In this document: piece after piece, positions 52,554 to 61,630 of the stretch
Layout of the letters: each line of letters starts with the position of its first letter
How positions within the stretch are numbered: position 1 is the stretch's first letter
Source: Clostridia bacterium
Lineage (GTDB): Bacteria > Bacillota > Clostridia > Christensenellales > Borkfalkiaceae
Assembly (NCBI GenBank): GCA_017398825.1
Contig: JAFQEV010000059.1
Coordinates: forward strand, 34,453 to 98,452
Direction of reading: 5' to 3'
Length of the DNA stretch: 64,000 nt
Position numbers and translations under genes: made by a program
Notes under the pieces: model-generated
The model's input: the letters and a program-made list of their open reading frames with translations, nothing else
What the model was told of the DNA's origin: nothing
Database searches by the model: none

Positions 52554-53840
52554 TTAGTCAATTTGGTTGTTTGCCATAAGGAATGCAAACATCTTTTCAA
52601 TAAGAGCATTGTTTTCAAAGTAAGAAATTTGACGCTCGTTCATCGTCTTTTTATACTCTTCAAACTCCTTGCCCATCTGAGTTGCCTGCTCTTTAATCTT
52701 AGCGTCGATTTCTTCAGCGGAAACGGTAATGTTTTCGTCTTTTATAATCTTTTCAACAACGAGCTGAGTTTTAACCTGCTTTTCAGCGTTTGCTCTAAAG
52801 CTCTCTCTATACGCCTCGATAGTTTGATTGCTGTACTTTAAGAAATCTTCAAGGCGAAGACCTTGATACATCATTCTGTATTCCATATCCTGAACGATTG
52901 CATCGATTTGCCTTTCAATCATAGCGTTGGGAATTTCAACGGTAGATGCATCAGTAATCTTTTCAATAAGCTTATCTTCAGTTTCAGCCTTAGCTCTCTT
53001 GTCGTTAGCCTCTTTGAGTTTCTTTTTGGTAGACTTCTTGAACGCGTCTAAACTCTCTTCACCAGTTGCCTCTTTAATGAAATCATCGGTAACTTCGGGG
53101 AATTCTTTAGCCTTGAGCTCGTGTAAGGTTACGGTAAAGATAGCGTCCTTTCCCTTTAACTCTTCAGCGCCGTAGTTCTCGGGGAACTTAACGGAAATAT
53201 CCTTCGTTTCGCCGATATTCATACCAACAACACCGTCTTCAAAACCGGGGATAAACGCGCCCGAACCAAGCTCTAAAGTTTGCTTTTCAGCCGTACCGCC
53301 TTCAAACTTAACGCCGTCAATGCTACCAGAGTAGTCAATTACGGTAATATCGCCGTTTTGTGCAGGGCGACCTTCAACGGCAACTTCTCTTGCGTTTCTC
53401 TTAACGAGCCTGTCAATCTCACCGTCCACGTCTTTTTTAGTTACATTATACTCAACTTTATCAATAGTTATACCTTTGTACTCGCCTAAAGTTACCTCGG
53501 GTTTAACGGGAACGATTGCAACGAGGGTAATGCCCTTATCGTCAAGCTTATCAATCTCAATTTCAGGTCTGTCGATAGGCTCGATTGACTTTTCCTTATC
53601 TAAAACTTCAAAGTAGTATTCAGAGAAAGAAACGTTGATAGCCTCTTCGTAGAATACGCCCTTGCCGTACATTTGCTCAATAACGTTCTTGGGTGCTTTG
53701 CCCTTTCTAAAGCCAGGAACGCTGAACTTACCTTTAATCTTATCGTAAGCCTTTCTCTGAGCGTTGTTCCACTCTTCAGTATTTAACGTGATGTTGATTT
53801 TTACCGTGCTCTTTTCAGCAGGTTTTACAGTATACTTCAT
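52554..53840 (-). CDS. tig: Trigger factor
   Basis: A 428-residue ribosome-bound chaperone. The ribosome-binding signature GFRKGKAP is near residue 44; an FKBP-type domain (about 150-245, NGDITVIDYSGSIDG...) and a long helical C-terminal arm follow. AAGGAG precedes the ATG. It greets nascent chains and is encoded upstream of clpP. Confidence 0.97.
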   Translation of the reverse strand: MKYTVKPAEKSTVKINITLNTEEWNNAQRKAYDKIKGKFSVPGFRKGKAPKNVIEQMYGKGVFYEEAINVSFSEYYFEVLDKEKSIEPIDRPEIEIDKLDDKGITLVAIVPVKPEVTLGEYKGITIDKVEYNVTKKDVDGEIDRLVKRNAREVAVEGRPAQNGDITVIDYSGSIDGVKFEGGTAEKQTLELGSGAFIPGFEDGVVGMNIGETKDISVKFPENYGAEELKGKDAIFTVTLHELKAKEFPEVTDDFIKEATGEESLDAFKKSTKKKLKEANDKRAKAETEDKLIEKITDASTVEIPNAMIERQIDAIVQDMEYRMMYQGLRLEDFLKYSNQTIEAYRESFRANAEKQVKTQLVVEKIIKDENITVSAEEIDAKIKEQATQMGKEFEEYKKTMNERQISYFENNALIEKMFAFLMANNQID

Positions 53841-53888
53841 TACTTTTCTCCTTAAAGCGTTTTGCTTAGTTTCTAATAATCTTAATAT

Positions 53889-53917
53889 ATTTTATCAAAG
53901 ATAAACTTTATTGTAAA
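53889..53917 (-). promoter_or_regulatory. Promoter of tig
   Basis: On the minus strand: TTTACA (53912-53917), 17-nt spacer, TAAAAT (53889-53894) preceded by TGA. Confidence 0.72.
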
Positions 53918-53946
53918 GTTTTTATGCAGTCAATTTTAAAATTTAA

Positions 53947-53975
53947 TTTACAAAACACGCCATAAACGATATAAT
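53947..53975 (+). promoter_or_regulatory. Promoter of rqcH placed for a leaderless transcript
   Basis: TTTACA (53947-53952), 17-nt spacer, TATAAT (53970-53975). The ATG follows after exactly 6 nt, leaving no room for a ribosome site. Confidence 0.8.
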
Positions 53976-53981
53976 ATACCT

Positions 53982-55676
53982 ATGCCACAGGACTTAATCA
54001 CCCTAAAAAAGATAGCAACCCGCCTAAGCGAAACTATCAAGGGAGCAAAAGTTAATAAGGTCTTACAGCCGGACGCGTTTGAAATCGATTTGGTATTATA
54101 CCAAAAATCCGCGTTTAGACTAATTATTAACACCCACGCAAAATTTGCAAGGGTGTCAGTTAGCCATGCCGAAAAGAAAAACCCAGAAGTTGCACCCAAC
54201 TTTTGCATGCTACTTAGAAAGCACTTGACGGGCGCTGAAATAACTTCCGTCGATATAGTAAACGACGATAGAGTGATTTGTATCTCGTTTGATAATTTAA
54301 ACGATTTTAAAGAGAGTGTTTCGCTTAGATTATACGCCGAGATTATGGGCAAGTATTCAAACCTCTTTTTAGTAAAGGACGGGAAGATTTTGGGAATGCT
54401 TAGAACCCTCCCCCAAGGGCTTGACGGAAAGCGCGTAACACTCGTTGGCGCGCAGTATAAATTCCCCGATAAAAGCGATAAGATTTCCATATTTGACGAG
54501 GGGGCAAAAGCCGTGTTTACCTCTATCTCCAGCGATTTTAGCGCAAAGCTTTTAACTTCTAATTTTTACGATTTTGCACCCGTTACCGCAACCGAGATTG
54601 AACGGCTTATATTAGACGCCTCGCCATGCGGGTACGACGGCGAAAAAGCGTATAAAACCGCCCTATCGTTCGCTAATTTAGAGTGCGACCCCGTGGTTAT
54701 TGACGACGGGATAAAGGCTGATTTTTACTTTACCAACTACTTATCCGTCTTTGGCGAAAGGACAAAGTTTAGCGATATTTTAACGGCTATGGAAAGCGTT
54801 TACGAGCGCGCCGAAAAGTCAATGGAAACGGCAAACACTATACGCTCGTTAAATTCCTATATAAACGCCTACAAGAATAAACTTTTGAAAAAGGTATCTT
54901 TGCTTAGCGATAGAATTTCAGCATCGCAAAACCTTGAAGACTACAAGCTTTACGGCGAACTTATAACCTCGCAATGCTACCTTATAAAAAAGGGGCAAAC
55001 GGAGGCTGTTTTAACTAATTATACAAGTGAGGGCGAAACGCTTGTTAAAATTTCGCTCGATGAAAATTTAACGCCACAGCAAAACGCTCAAAAGTATTTT
55101 AAAGCGTACCGCAAGAAAAAGAACACCCTATCTAATTCCCAAGCCCAGCTTGCTGAGATTAACGGCGAGCTTGAGTATCTTTCCACTATCGAGTACTCTA
55201 TATCGCAAGCAAATAGCAACAGCGATTACGAGGAAATCAAGCAAGAGCTTATCATGCTTGGGCTTGTAAAAGAACAAAAGGGGCGCAACAAGAATAAAAA
55301 AGACAAGCCTCTCGGGTTTATCGAATATGAAATTGACGGCTTTCCCCTATTAGTCGGCAAGAACAATCTCCAAAACGACAAGCTTTTGTCGCTTGCCGAT
55401 AGAAGCGATATTTGGTTTCACGTTAAAAACTATCACTCTTCACACTTAATACTAAAAGCTGGCGGAAAAACAATTCCAAGTAACGTTTTAAAGGCATGCG
55501 CCGAGATTTGCGCTCATTACTCTCAAGCAAAGGGCGGAGTTAAGGTTGAGGTTGACTACACGCTTAGAAAATTCGTTAAAAAACAGGGAGGAAACAGGCT
55601 CGGTGGCGTTTATTACACCGACCAACAAACTATCGTTGTTACCCCCGATAAACACGAAGAACTAAAAAAGGACTGA
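53982..55676 (+). CDS. rqcH: NFACT protein, Rqc2 homolog RqcH
   Basis: Full length at 564 residues: NFACT-N (QDLITLKKIATRLSETIKGAKVNKV...), long coiled coil (about 290-430) and the NFACT-R domain (DIWFHVKNYHSSHLIL). RqcH binds split 50S subunits with stalled chains and adds C-terminal alanine tails. Older names are FbpA or fibronectin-binding protein. No Shine-Dalgarno; see the promoter upstream. Confidence 0.94.
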   Translation: MPQDLITLKKIATRLSETIKGAKVNKVLQPDAFEIDLVLYQKSAFRLIINTHAKFARVSVSHAEKKNPEVAPNFCMLLRKHLTGAEITSVDIVNDDRVICISFDNLNDFKESVSLRLYAEIMGKYSNLFLVKDGKILGMLRTLPQGLDGKRVTLVGAQYKFPDKSDKISIFDEGAKAVFTSISSDFSAKLLTSNFYDFAPVTATEIERLILDASPCGYDGEKAYKTALSFANLECDPVVIDDGIKADFYFTNYLSVFGERTKFSDILTAMESVYERAEKSMETANTIRSLNSYINAYKNKLLKKVSLLSDRISASQNLEDYKLYGELITSQCYLIKKGQTEAVLTNYTSEGETLVKISLDENLTPQQNAQKYFKAYRKKKNTLSNSQAQLAEINGELEYLSTIEYSISQANSNSDYEEIKQELIMLGLVKEQKGRNKNKKDKPLGFIEYEIDGFPLLVGKNNLQNDKLLSLADRSDIWFHVKNYHSSHLILKAGGKTIPSNVLKACAEICAHYSQAKGGVKVEVDYTLRKFVKKQGGNRLGGVYYTDQQTIVVTPDKHEELKKD

Positions 55677-55694
55677 TTTTTCAGTCCTTTTTTT
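55664..55694. terminator. Bidirectional terminator between rqcH and rluA-type gene
   Basis: AAAAAAGGACTGA/TCAGTCCTTTTTT around TTTT. It includes the rqcH stop codon and touches the stop of the opposite gene. Confidence 0.92.
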
Positions 55695-56511
55695 ATATTT
55701 CAACCTTTTCAATCGTTACTTCTTTCTTATCTATATTATAAAGAGGAGAAGTTTTTTCAAAGTTAAACCTTAATTTGTAAGCGACGAGCTTTTGGCGCTT
55801 TGTTTTAAATTTTTTATTTATCTCGCTGTCGCCATACTTGTTATCGCCTATTATAAAGTTGCCTATATGCGCAAGATGAGCGCGAATTTGGTGGGTTTTT
55901 CCCGTTACGAGCTTAACCTTTAAAAGCGTTGTTTCAGCCCTTTCTTCAACCGTTTCATACTCGGTTATTATCTTTACGCTACCTTTTATTTCGCTATCGT
56001 AAACTTTAACCTCGGAAAGCTCTTCGTTTTTAACGAGATATGATATAAGCCTATCCGACGGGCTTTTGGGCTTACCGTAAACCTCGGCTAAATAGTACTT
56101 TTCAACAGTTCTTTCCTTGAACGCCTTGAGCATTTCAGGATACGCCTTTCCTTTTGCAAAAACTAAAAGTCCAGCCGTGTTTCTATCAAGCCTATGGCAA
56201 AGCTCTAAACCCTCGTAAACCTTATTTACGCGCGTTGAAAACTCCTCGCTTGTGCACGTTGGAGGCTTGTAAAACACGAACACGCCGTCACTTTCAAAAA
56301 GGGGCGACACGTCGCTTTGACCGCCGTCGTAATACACGCACACCTCTTGCCCTACAACAAGCGTAACGTCTTTATTTATTCTTTTGCCGTCAACCTTGAT
56401 ATCTTTGTTTCTAATGAGCTTTTGCAAGGTGGAATACGATAGCTCCGCCCCGTATTTTTCAATTAAAAACTTCGATAACTTGACTTGCTTTTCAGCTTTA
56501 AATACTTTCAT
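55693..56511 (-). CDS. RluA family pseudouridine synthase with S4 domain
   Basis: The protein has 272 residues from the ATG at 56509-56511 (TAAGG upstream). S4 RNA-binding domain (KLSKFLIEKYGAELSYSTLQKLI, about 10-60); catalytic Asp in LELCHRLDRNTAGLLVF; C-terminal TGKTHQIRAHLAHIG. Likely 23S rRNA target; which uridine cannot be told. Confidence 0.93.
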   Translation of the reverse strand: MKVFKAEKQVKLSKFLIEKYGAELSYSTLQKLIRNKDIKVDGKRINKDVTLVVGQEVCVYYDGGQSDVSPLFESDGVFVFYKPPTCTSEEFSTRVNKVYEGLELCHRLDRNTAGLLVFAKGKAYPEMLKAFKERTVEKYYLAEVYGKPKSPSDRLISYLVKNEELSEVKVYDSEIKGSVKIITEYETVEERAETTLLKVKLVTGKTHQIRAHLAHIGNFIIGDNKYGDSEINKKFKTKRQKLVAYKLRFNFEKTSPLYNIDKKEVTIEKVEI

Positions 56512-56521
56512 ATACCTTAAC

Positions 56522-56551
56522 AAAAAAGTACGGCGTTTACCGTACTTTTTT
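56522..56551. terminator. Terminator after surface protein gene
   Basis: AAAAAAGTACGG/CCGTACTTTTTT around CGTTTA (56522-56551), 6 nt from the stop; T-runs on both strands. Confidence 0.9.
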
Positions 56552-56556
56552 AATTT

Positions 56557-58086
56557 TTATTCTTTGTCTTCGTCTTTGTCGTCAGCCTTTTTCTTCTTTT
56601 TGAAAATGCCTTTGATTTTAGCACCTAACGCGTCAAACGCCTTAGCCGGAACTAATACTAATACGAGTATCATTACCAAGCAAACTGCGGATACAACGAG
56701 GAAAATAAAGGGAACTTTATTTACGCTGAGCCAGTTTTTAAAGCTCGTTTGATATTCAACCTTTTGGAGCTTTTCAGTTACCTTGATAACTGCAGTTGCT
56801 TTCTCCTCGTCAACACCTGCGGTTAAACCAGACGCGTCAACAGTTTCAACTTTAACTCTGTAGTAACCCTGCTTTTCGGGAGTGAACTTGTTGTTTGCGT
56901 ACTCTTCAGTAGCGGTAGTCCAAGCATCACTTTCGGTAGCCTTGTACTGTAAAGTATAGGTAGTGTTTAAATCGTTGCCGGTAATTTCAATAGACTTAAC
57001 GGTATACTCAAGACCGATGTAGCCGTTTTCTTGATAGGTAGTTTTAATCTTAATCTTCGGGCCGGAGTTTATAACGGTGAATTCAAATACGGGAACTACA
57101 AGTTCGCCCTGAACAACGTCAATCTCGCCGTCGCTATCAGCGTCAGTAAGATATTCTACGGTTAAATCTTCGTCTTCATAATATTTGATAAAATCGCCAG
57201 AACCGCTAACGTAAAGTGCGTTTTGCTTAGCGTTCTTATCCGCCTCGTTCTTGTAAACTTTGTAGAAACCGTTCGCATCCTCAACCGTGTTTTTAGTGGT
57301 GAGAGAGAAACTCTTTCCATCAATAGAGTCAAGGCTCAATAAAACGTAAAATCTGTAAGTACCGGTTTTGGTAAGATTAAAGCTTAACGTGCTTGAACCG
57401 CTTGCACTCGTAGAGGTGTAGGAAGAACTACCCGGCGCTGAGTAATATGCAGTTCTTTTGTACATAGCGTACGGGAAAGAACCGGTATCAACTAGGCTTT
57501 CAACGGTGGGAACTTTATACGTATCGCCTATAAACAAAGGGGTTTTAGTGGGTTCTTGCCCCTCTTCTCCCTCTACTATTTCATAAGTAGCGTCGTTAAC
57601 TGCAGTTTTATAGTTGGTTTCCGCAGTCTCGTCAAAGTTATAAACGGGAGCTTTGAAATCGCCAGCCTCAATATCGTTATACACCGTTACGGGAATAGTT
57701 TGAGATACGTTGGGGTCAAGCTCGAGAGTGGTTACTATAATGTTGTAATTAGAGGGCTTGCTTATTCTTAAAACTGCCTTGCCACCAGAATAGTTGGTGC
57801 TAAATACAACGCCTGCCGAAAGGGCGTTCTCAGTCTTAGTCTTTCCATCGTTGAAAAGTTCAACTAAGGTGTCAACCCCGTCGTTCAAATCGTCAAGCTC
57901 GATTTTAACTTTAGAGCCTGCGCTCTTAACCTCGCCCGACGTTTTAATCGTAAAGTCAACGCCGTAATATGCGTCGATAGGGTCAAGGACTTCAGCCTTT
58001 GCTCCATATAAATTTAACGTGAGTGGCAACACCAAGATTGCACACATTAAAGTTATGAGTAATTTAGTAATGCGTTTTTTAGCCAT
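56557..58086 (-). CDS. Exported membrane-anchored protein of unknown function
   Basis: A 509-residue protein from the ATG at 58084-58086 with AGGAG upstream; the longer frame has no ribosome site. Signal peptide (ITKLLITLMCAILVLPLTLNLYGAKAE), a beta-rich extracellular region with Ser/Thr-rich parts and an Ig-like module near residues 350-450, one membrane helix (VPFIFLVVSAVCLVMILVLVLV), then a Lys/Asp/Glu tail. A consensus promoter lies upstream. I do not recognise the extracellular part; adhesion or wall sensing are guesses. Confidence 0.8.
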   Translation of the reverse strand: MAKKRITKLLITLMCAILVLPLTLNLYGAKAEVLDPIDAYYGVDFTIKTSGEVKSAGSKVKIELDDLNDGVDTLVELFNDGKTKTENALSAGVVFSTNYSGGKAVLRISKPSNYNIIVTTLELDPNVSQTIPVTVYNDIEAGDFKAPVYNFDETAETNYKTAVNDATYEIVEGEEGQEPTKTPLFIGDTYKVPTVESLVDTGSFPYAMYKRTAYYSAPGSSSYTSTSASGSSTLSFNLTKTGTYRFYVLLSLDSIDGKSFSLTTKNTVEDANGFYKVYKNEADKNAKQNALYVSGSGDFIKYYEDEDLTVEYLTDADSDGEIDVVQGELVVPVFEFTVINSGPKIKIKTTYQENGYIGLEYTVKSIEITGNDLNTTYTLQYKATESDAWTTATEEYANNKFTPEKQGYYRVKVETVDASGLTAGVDEEKATAVIKVTEKLQKVEYQTSFKNWLSVNKVPFIFLVVSAVCLVMILVLVLVPAKAFDALGAKIKGIFKKKKKADDKDEDKE

Positions 58087-58149
58087 TTTTGCTCCTAAAA
58101 TAATCTCATTGCCCAAATTGTTGAGCATAATTATTCATAATACTAATAT

Positions 58150-58178
58150 ATTTTAAACCTTATAGCCTATTTTGTCAA
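58150..58178 (-). promoter_or_regulatory. Promoter of the 56557-58086 gene
   Basis: On the minus strand: TTGACA (58173-58178), 17-nt spacer, TAAAAT (58150-58155); about 60 nt leader. Confidence 0.82.
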
Positions 58179-58211
58179 TATCTATAGGGAATTTTTTTAC
58201 AACCTTTAGCC

Positions 58212-58913
58212 TCAAAGAGTGGGCGTTAAAGTTACCGAGGTGTCAAAGATTTTCCAGGGTGAAAGTTCCTTTGGAGGCTCTGCTTTAAAGCATAGCCTTT
58301 CTTTCGTAACAGGGTGCGTAAACGAAAGCGAAGTCGCCCAAAGCGCAAGGTTTCCCTTAACGGCGTTTTCTCCACCGTAGCGCATATCGCCGTAAACGGC
58401 GTAACCGAGGTTGGACATTTGAACGCGAATTTGATGACTTCTACCCGTGTAAAGCTTAATCTTTACGAGCGATAAGCCGTTCTTCTCCTCCGCTACTTGA
58501 TAGTGGAGTTCCGCCCTCTTTGCGCCCTCAACCGTCTGCCCGCAAACGTAAACCATATTGTTTATCGGGTTCTTTTTGAGGTAGTTTAAAAGCCTTTGCT
58601 CTTTTTTCTCCAAAACACCTACGAGCACCGCGTAATAAGTCTTTTCAAAATCGCCCGATTTCATTTGCTCGGAAAGCCTGCCCGCAGCCTTTGAGGTCTT
58701 TGCAAATACCATTACGCCACCGGTTGGCCTATCAAGGCGATGAACGAGCCCAAGGTATACGTTACCCGGCTTGTTATCCCTTTCCTTAATCATTTCTTTA
58801 AGTGCGGTGAGTAAAGATAAATCTTTACTCTCGTCCTCGCACGAAGGCATGTTTTGGGGCTTTAAAGCCACTATTATATGATTGTCTTCATATATTATGA
58901 TAGGTTGTTCCAT
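58212..58913 (-). CDS. RluA family pseudouridine synthase, no S4 domain
   Basis: A 233-residue protein: IIYEDNHIIVALKP start, catalytic Asp in LGLVHRLDRPTGGVMVF, and TGRSHQIRVQMSNLGYAVYGD. The S4 domain is missing, as in short RluA members. It follows the methyltransferase gene by 15 nt on the same strand, so the two RNA-modification genes may be read with ileS. Confidence 0.92.
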   Translation of the reverse strand: MEQPIIIYEDNHIIVALKPQNMPSCEDESKDLSLLTALKEMIKERDNKPGNVYLGLVHRLDRPTGGVMVFAKTSKAAGRLSEQMKSGDFEKTYYAVLVGVLEKKEQRLLNYLKKNPINNMVYVCGQTVEGAKRAELHYQVAEEKNGLSLVKIKLYTGRSHQIRVQMSNLGYAVYGDMRYGGENAVKGNLALWATSLSFTHPVTKERLCFKAEPPKELSPWKIFDTSVTLTPTL

Positions 58914-58928
58914 AAGAATTTTTCCCTT

Positions 58929-59789
58929 TTAGATTTCATGCCAAAGCCCCGAACAACCGCAGGGAAGAGCTATTCCCTCGTTCGTTGGAAGCCCAACTTC
59001 GTAAGCATCGATTTTATAATTGCCTTTCGGCATAAGTAAAGTCAAGATGTTTTTAAGCACTTGGGGTTGAAAACCCGTCGTGTAGCTGTTGATTAAGAAG
59101 AATAAAGGATTATCGCTTAAAACCTCAGTGCAAATTTTAACGAGGTTGTAAAGCTCGTTTTCAATCTTCCAAGTTTCTCCGCCAGGACCTCTACCAAAAC
59201 TCGGAGGGTCCATAATTATAGCATCGTATTTCCTACCACGGCGAATTTCACGCTGAACGAACTTTAAGCAGTCGTCGATGATAAACCTAACTTTACCCTC
59301 GCCAACCCCTGATAGACGGCAGTTTTCACCAGCGCGCTCTACCATGCCTTTAGCCGCGTCAACGTGGCAAACGGACGCACCAGCTTTTAAGCAAGCAACC
59401 GTTGCTCCACCGGTGTAGGCAAACAGGTTGAGAACGCTTATCGGGCGGTTTGCGCCCTTTATAAGCTCCGTCATCTTCTCCCAGTTAGCAGCTTGCTCGG
59501 GGAATAAACCCGTGTGCTTAAAGCCCATAGGCTTTATTTTAAACTTGAGCTCTCCGTAACTAACCGTCCACTCGTCAGGCATAGGCTTTAGATGTTCCCA
59601 TCTACCGCCACCCGTTTCGCTACGAATATACTTTGCGTTTAACCCTTTGTAGTTAAACATATCAAAGTCGGTTTTCCAAATTACCTGCGGGTCGGGGCGA
59701 AGAAGAGTAACGCCTTTCCAGCGTTCCAACTTATACCCGTCACCCGTCGCGATAATTTCGTAATCCGACCATTTATCTGCAAGAACCAT
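58929..59789 (-). CDS. Class I SAM-dependent methyltransferase
   Basis: A 286-residue protein. N-terminal beta part (WSDYEIIATGDGYKLERW...), then a Rossmann domain with VLNLFAYTGGATVACLKAGA (SAM) and DAIIMDPPSFGRGP (NPPY-like DPPSF). This is the RlmI/RlmK-like Methyltrans_SAM pattern, so rRNA base methylation is likely, not proven. It shares one nucleotide with the ileS stop. Confidence 0.88.
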   Translation of the reverse strand: MVLADKWSDYEIIATGDGYKLERWKGVTLLRPDPQVIWKTDFDMFNYKGLNAKYIRSETGGGRWEHLKPMPDEWTVSYGELKFKIKPMGFKHTGLFPEQAANWEKMTELIKGANRPISVLNLFAYTGGATVACLKAGASVCHVDAAKGMVERAGENCRLSGVGEGKVRFIIDDCLKFVQREIRRGRKYDAIIMDPPSFGRGPGGETWKIENELYNLVKICTEVLSDNPLFFLINSYTTGFQPQVLKNILTLLMPKGNYKIDAYEVGLPTNEGIALPCGCSGLWHEI

Positions 59790-61612
59790 TACGCTTTTTC
59801 AACTCCTAAAGTAACCTTAGCGCCAACGATATCCCACTCTTTAGAATAACCCTTAACCTCTGCGGTCTGAGTTACGGAAACGGCAAGAACGTCGTCACCG
59901 ATGTCTTTACCCTTTTCGGTGAGAACGGTGAGCGCATCACCCTCAGCTTGATAGTAAAGGTTAATTCTATCGGTTACCTCAAATCCAGCCTCTTTTCTCA
60001 TAGTTTGGATTTTGGAAACGATTTCTCTCTCAATACCCTCAAACAAGAGTTCCTTTGTAATGGTGGTATCTAAAACTACCGTAACGCCGTTTTCACTTGC
60101 GGAAACGTAACCCTCTTTACTCTCGGAAGAAATGAGAAGATCGTCTACCGTAAACTCGATTTCCTGCCCACCAAGCTCTACCTTGTAAGGAACGCCCGAT
60201 TTAACTGTTTCAACAACGGAATTCGCGTCACAAGTTTCTAAGAACTGCCTAATGAGCCCGAGCTTAGCGCCGTATTTAGGACCTAAGGTTTTAAGCTGTG
60301 GCTTTAACTTGTAGGAAATAAATCCCTTAGCGTCGGTTAACACCTCAAGCTCTTTAACGTTGAGTTCTTCTTTAGCAATCGTTATAAGCTCTTCGCTTAA
60401 CGCTCCCGCCCTCTCGGTCGCAACGAAGAGTTTGCTGAGCGGTTGACGGTTTTTGATGTTCGACGTGTTTCTAGTCGCTCTACCTAAAACAACCACGTCA
60501 AGAACTACTGCCATGCCCTCTTCAAGCTTTGTGTCAATCATTGCCTCGTTGCTTACGGGGAAGGAACAGAGGTGAATTGACATAGGCGCATCTTTATAGA
60601 ACGCGGGAACTAAGTTTTGATAAATGCTTTCCGCCATAAACGGAACGAAAGGCGCGGAGAGTTTTGCCAAAGTAACGAGCACGGTGTAAAGCGTGGTGTA
60701 TGCGGCAATCTTATCCTCCGTCATATCCTTGCCCCAGTAGCGTTCTCTACCACGGCGGATATACCAGTTAGAAAGCTCGTCAGCATAGTCTTGGAGCATT
60801 CTCGAGGTTTCAAAGATTTGATACTTGTCAAGCCCCTTATCAACCGCGTCGATAAGCGTGTTGAGCTTGGAAAGTATCCACTTATCCATTACGGAAAGTT
60901 TGATTTTGTTTATATCGTACTTGGACGGGTCGTATTTATCAATATCCGCGTAAAGCACGAAGAAAGCGTAGGCGTTCCAAAGCGTGCCCATAAACTTTCT
61001 CTGAGCCTCGGATACAGCCTCGGGATAGAACCTCGAGGGCAACCACGGAGCAGAACCCGTGTAGAAATACCATCTAACCGCGTCAGCACCCTGTTTGTTA
61101 AGAACGGTCCACGGATCAACTACGTTTCCGATATGCTTACTCATCTTAAGTCCGTTCTTGTCGTTAACGTGACCGAGAACTATACAGTTTTTAAACGGTG
61201 CTTTGTCAAAGAGCAAGGTGGAAATTACGAGCAACGTATAAAACCAACCTCTCGTTTGGTCAACAGCCTCGCTTATAAAGTCTGCAGGGAACTGCTTTTC
61301 GAAAAGTTCTTTGTTTTCAAACGGATAGTGGAGCTGTGCAAAAGGCATTGAACCGCTGTCAAACCAACAGTCAATAACGTCTTTTACCCTGCTCATAGTG
61401 CCACCGCACGAACACTTAAAGGTAGGCTCGTCAATATACGGACGGTGAAGTTCTATATCGCCCTCAATTCCGCAAAGCTCTTTAAGCTCTTGCTTAGAAC
61501 CGATAACGTGAACCTTGCCACACTCAGCACAAGTCCAAACGGGAAGCGGTGTTCCCCAGTATCTCTCTCTGGATAAACCCCAGTCGATAATGTTTTCAAG
61601 GAAGTTGCCCAT
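59789..61612 (-). CDS. ileS: Isoleucyl-tRNA synthetase, C-terminal part (after in-frame stop)
   Basis: The frame continues directly from the N-terminal part after one TAA (61631-61633); an ATG at 61610-61612 is the first start after it. 607 residues hold the end of the catalytic core (GNFLENIIDWGLSRERYWGTPLPVW), the KMSKS-like LKMSKHIGNVVDPW, anticodon-binding domain and the DUF5915-type C-terminus of eukaryote-like IleS. There is no ribosome site before this ATG, so by itself it is unlikely to be a separate enzyme. The two parts together equal a normal IleS of about 1040 residues. Confidence 0.88.
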   Translation of the reverse strand: MGNFLENIIDWGLSRERYWGTPLPVWTCAECGKVHVIGSKQELKELCGIEGDIELHRPYIDEPTFKCSCGGTMSRVKDVIDCWFDSGSMPFAQLHYPFENKELFEKQFPADFISEAVDQTRGWFYTLLVISTLLFDKAPFKNCIVLGHVNDKNGLKMSKHIGNVVDPWTVLNKQGADAVRWYFYTGSAPWLPSRFYPEAVSEAQRKFMGTLWNAYAFFVLYADIDKYDPSKYDINKIKLSVMDKWILSKLNTLIDAVDKGLDKYQIFETSRMLQDYADELSNWYIRRGRERYWGKDMTEDKIAAYTTLYTVLVTLAKLSAPFVPFMAESIYQNLVPAFYKDAPMSIHLCSFPVSNEAMIDTKLEEGMAVVLDVVVLGRATRNTSNIKNRQPLSKLFVATERAGALSEELITIAKEELNVKELEVLTDAKGFISYKLKPQLKTLGPKYGAKLGLIRQFLETCDANSVVETVKSGVPYKVELGGQEIEFTVDDLLISSESKEGYVSASENGVTVVLDTTITKELLFEGIEREIVSKIQTMRKEAGFEVTDRINLYYQAEGDALTVLTEKGKDIGDDVLAVSVTQTAEVKGYSKEWDIVGAKVTLGVEKA

Positions 61613-61630
61613 TCTACCCGTTTTGATAGT

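Noticed and set aside
60617..61351. Open frame of 244 codons on the plus strand inside ileS
   Set aside because: Antisense to conserved IleS sequence; no family pattern in the translation.
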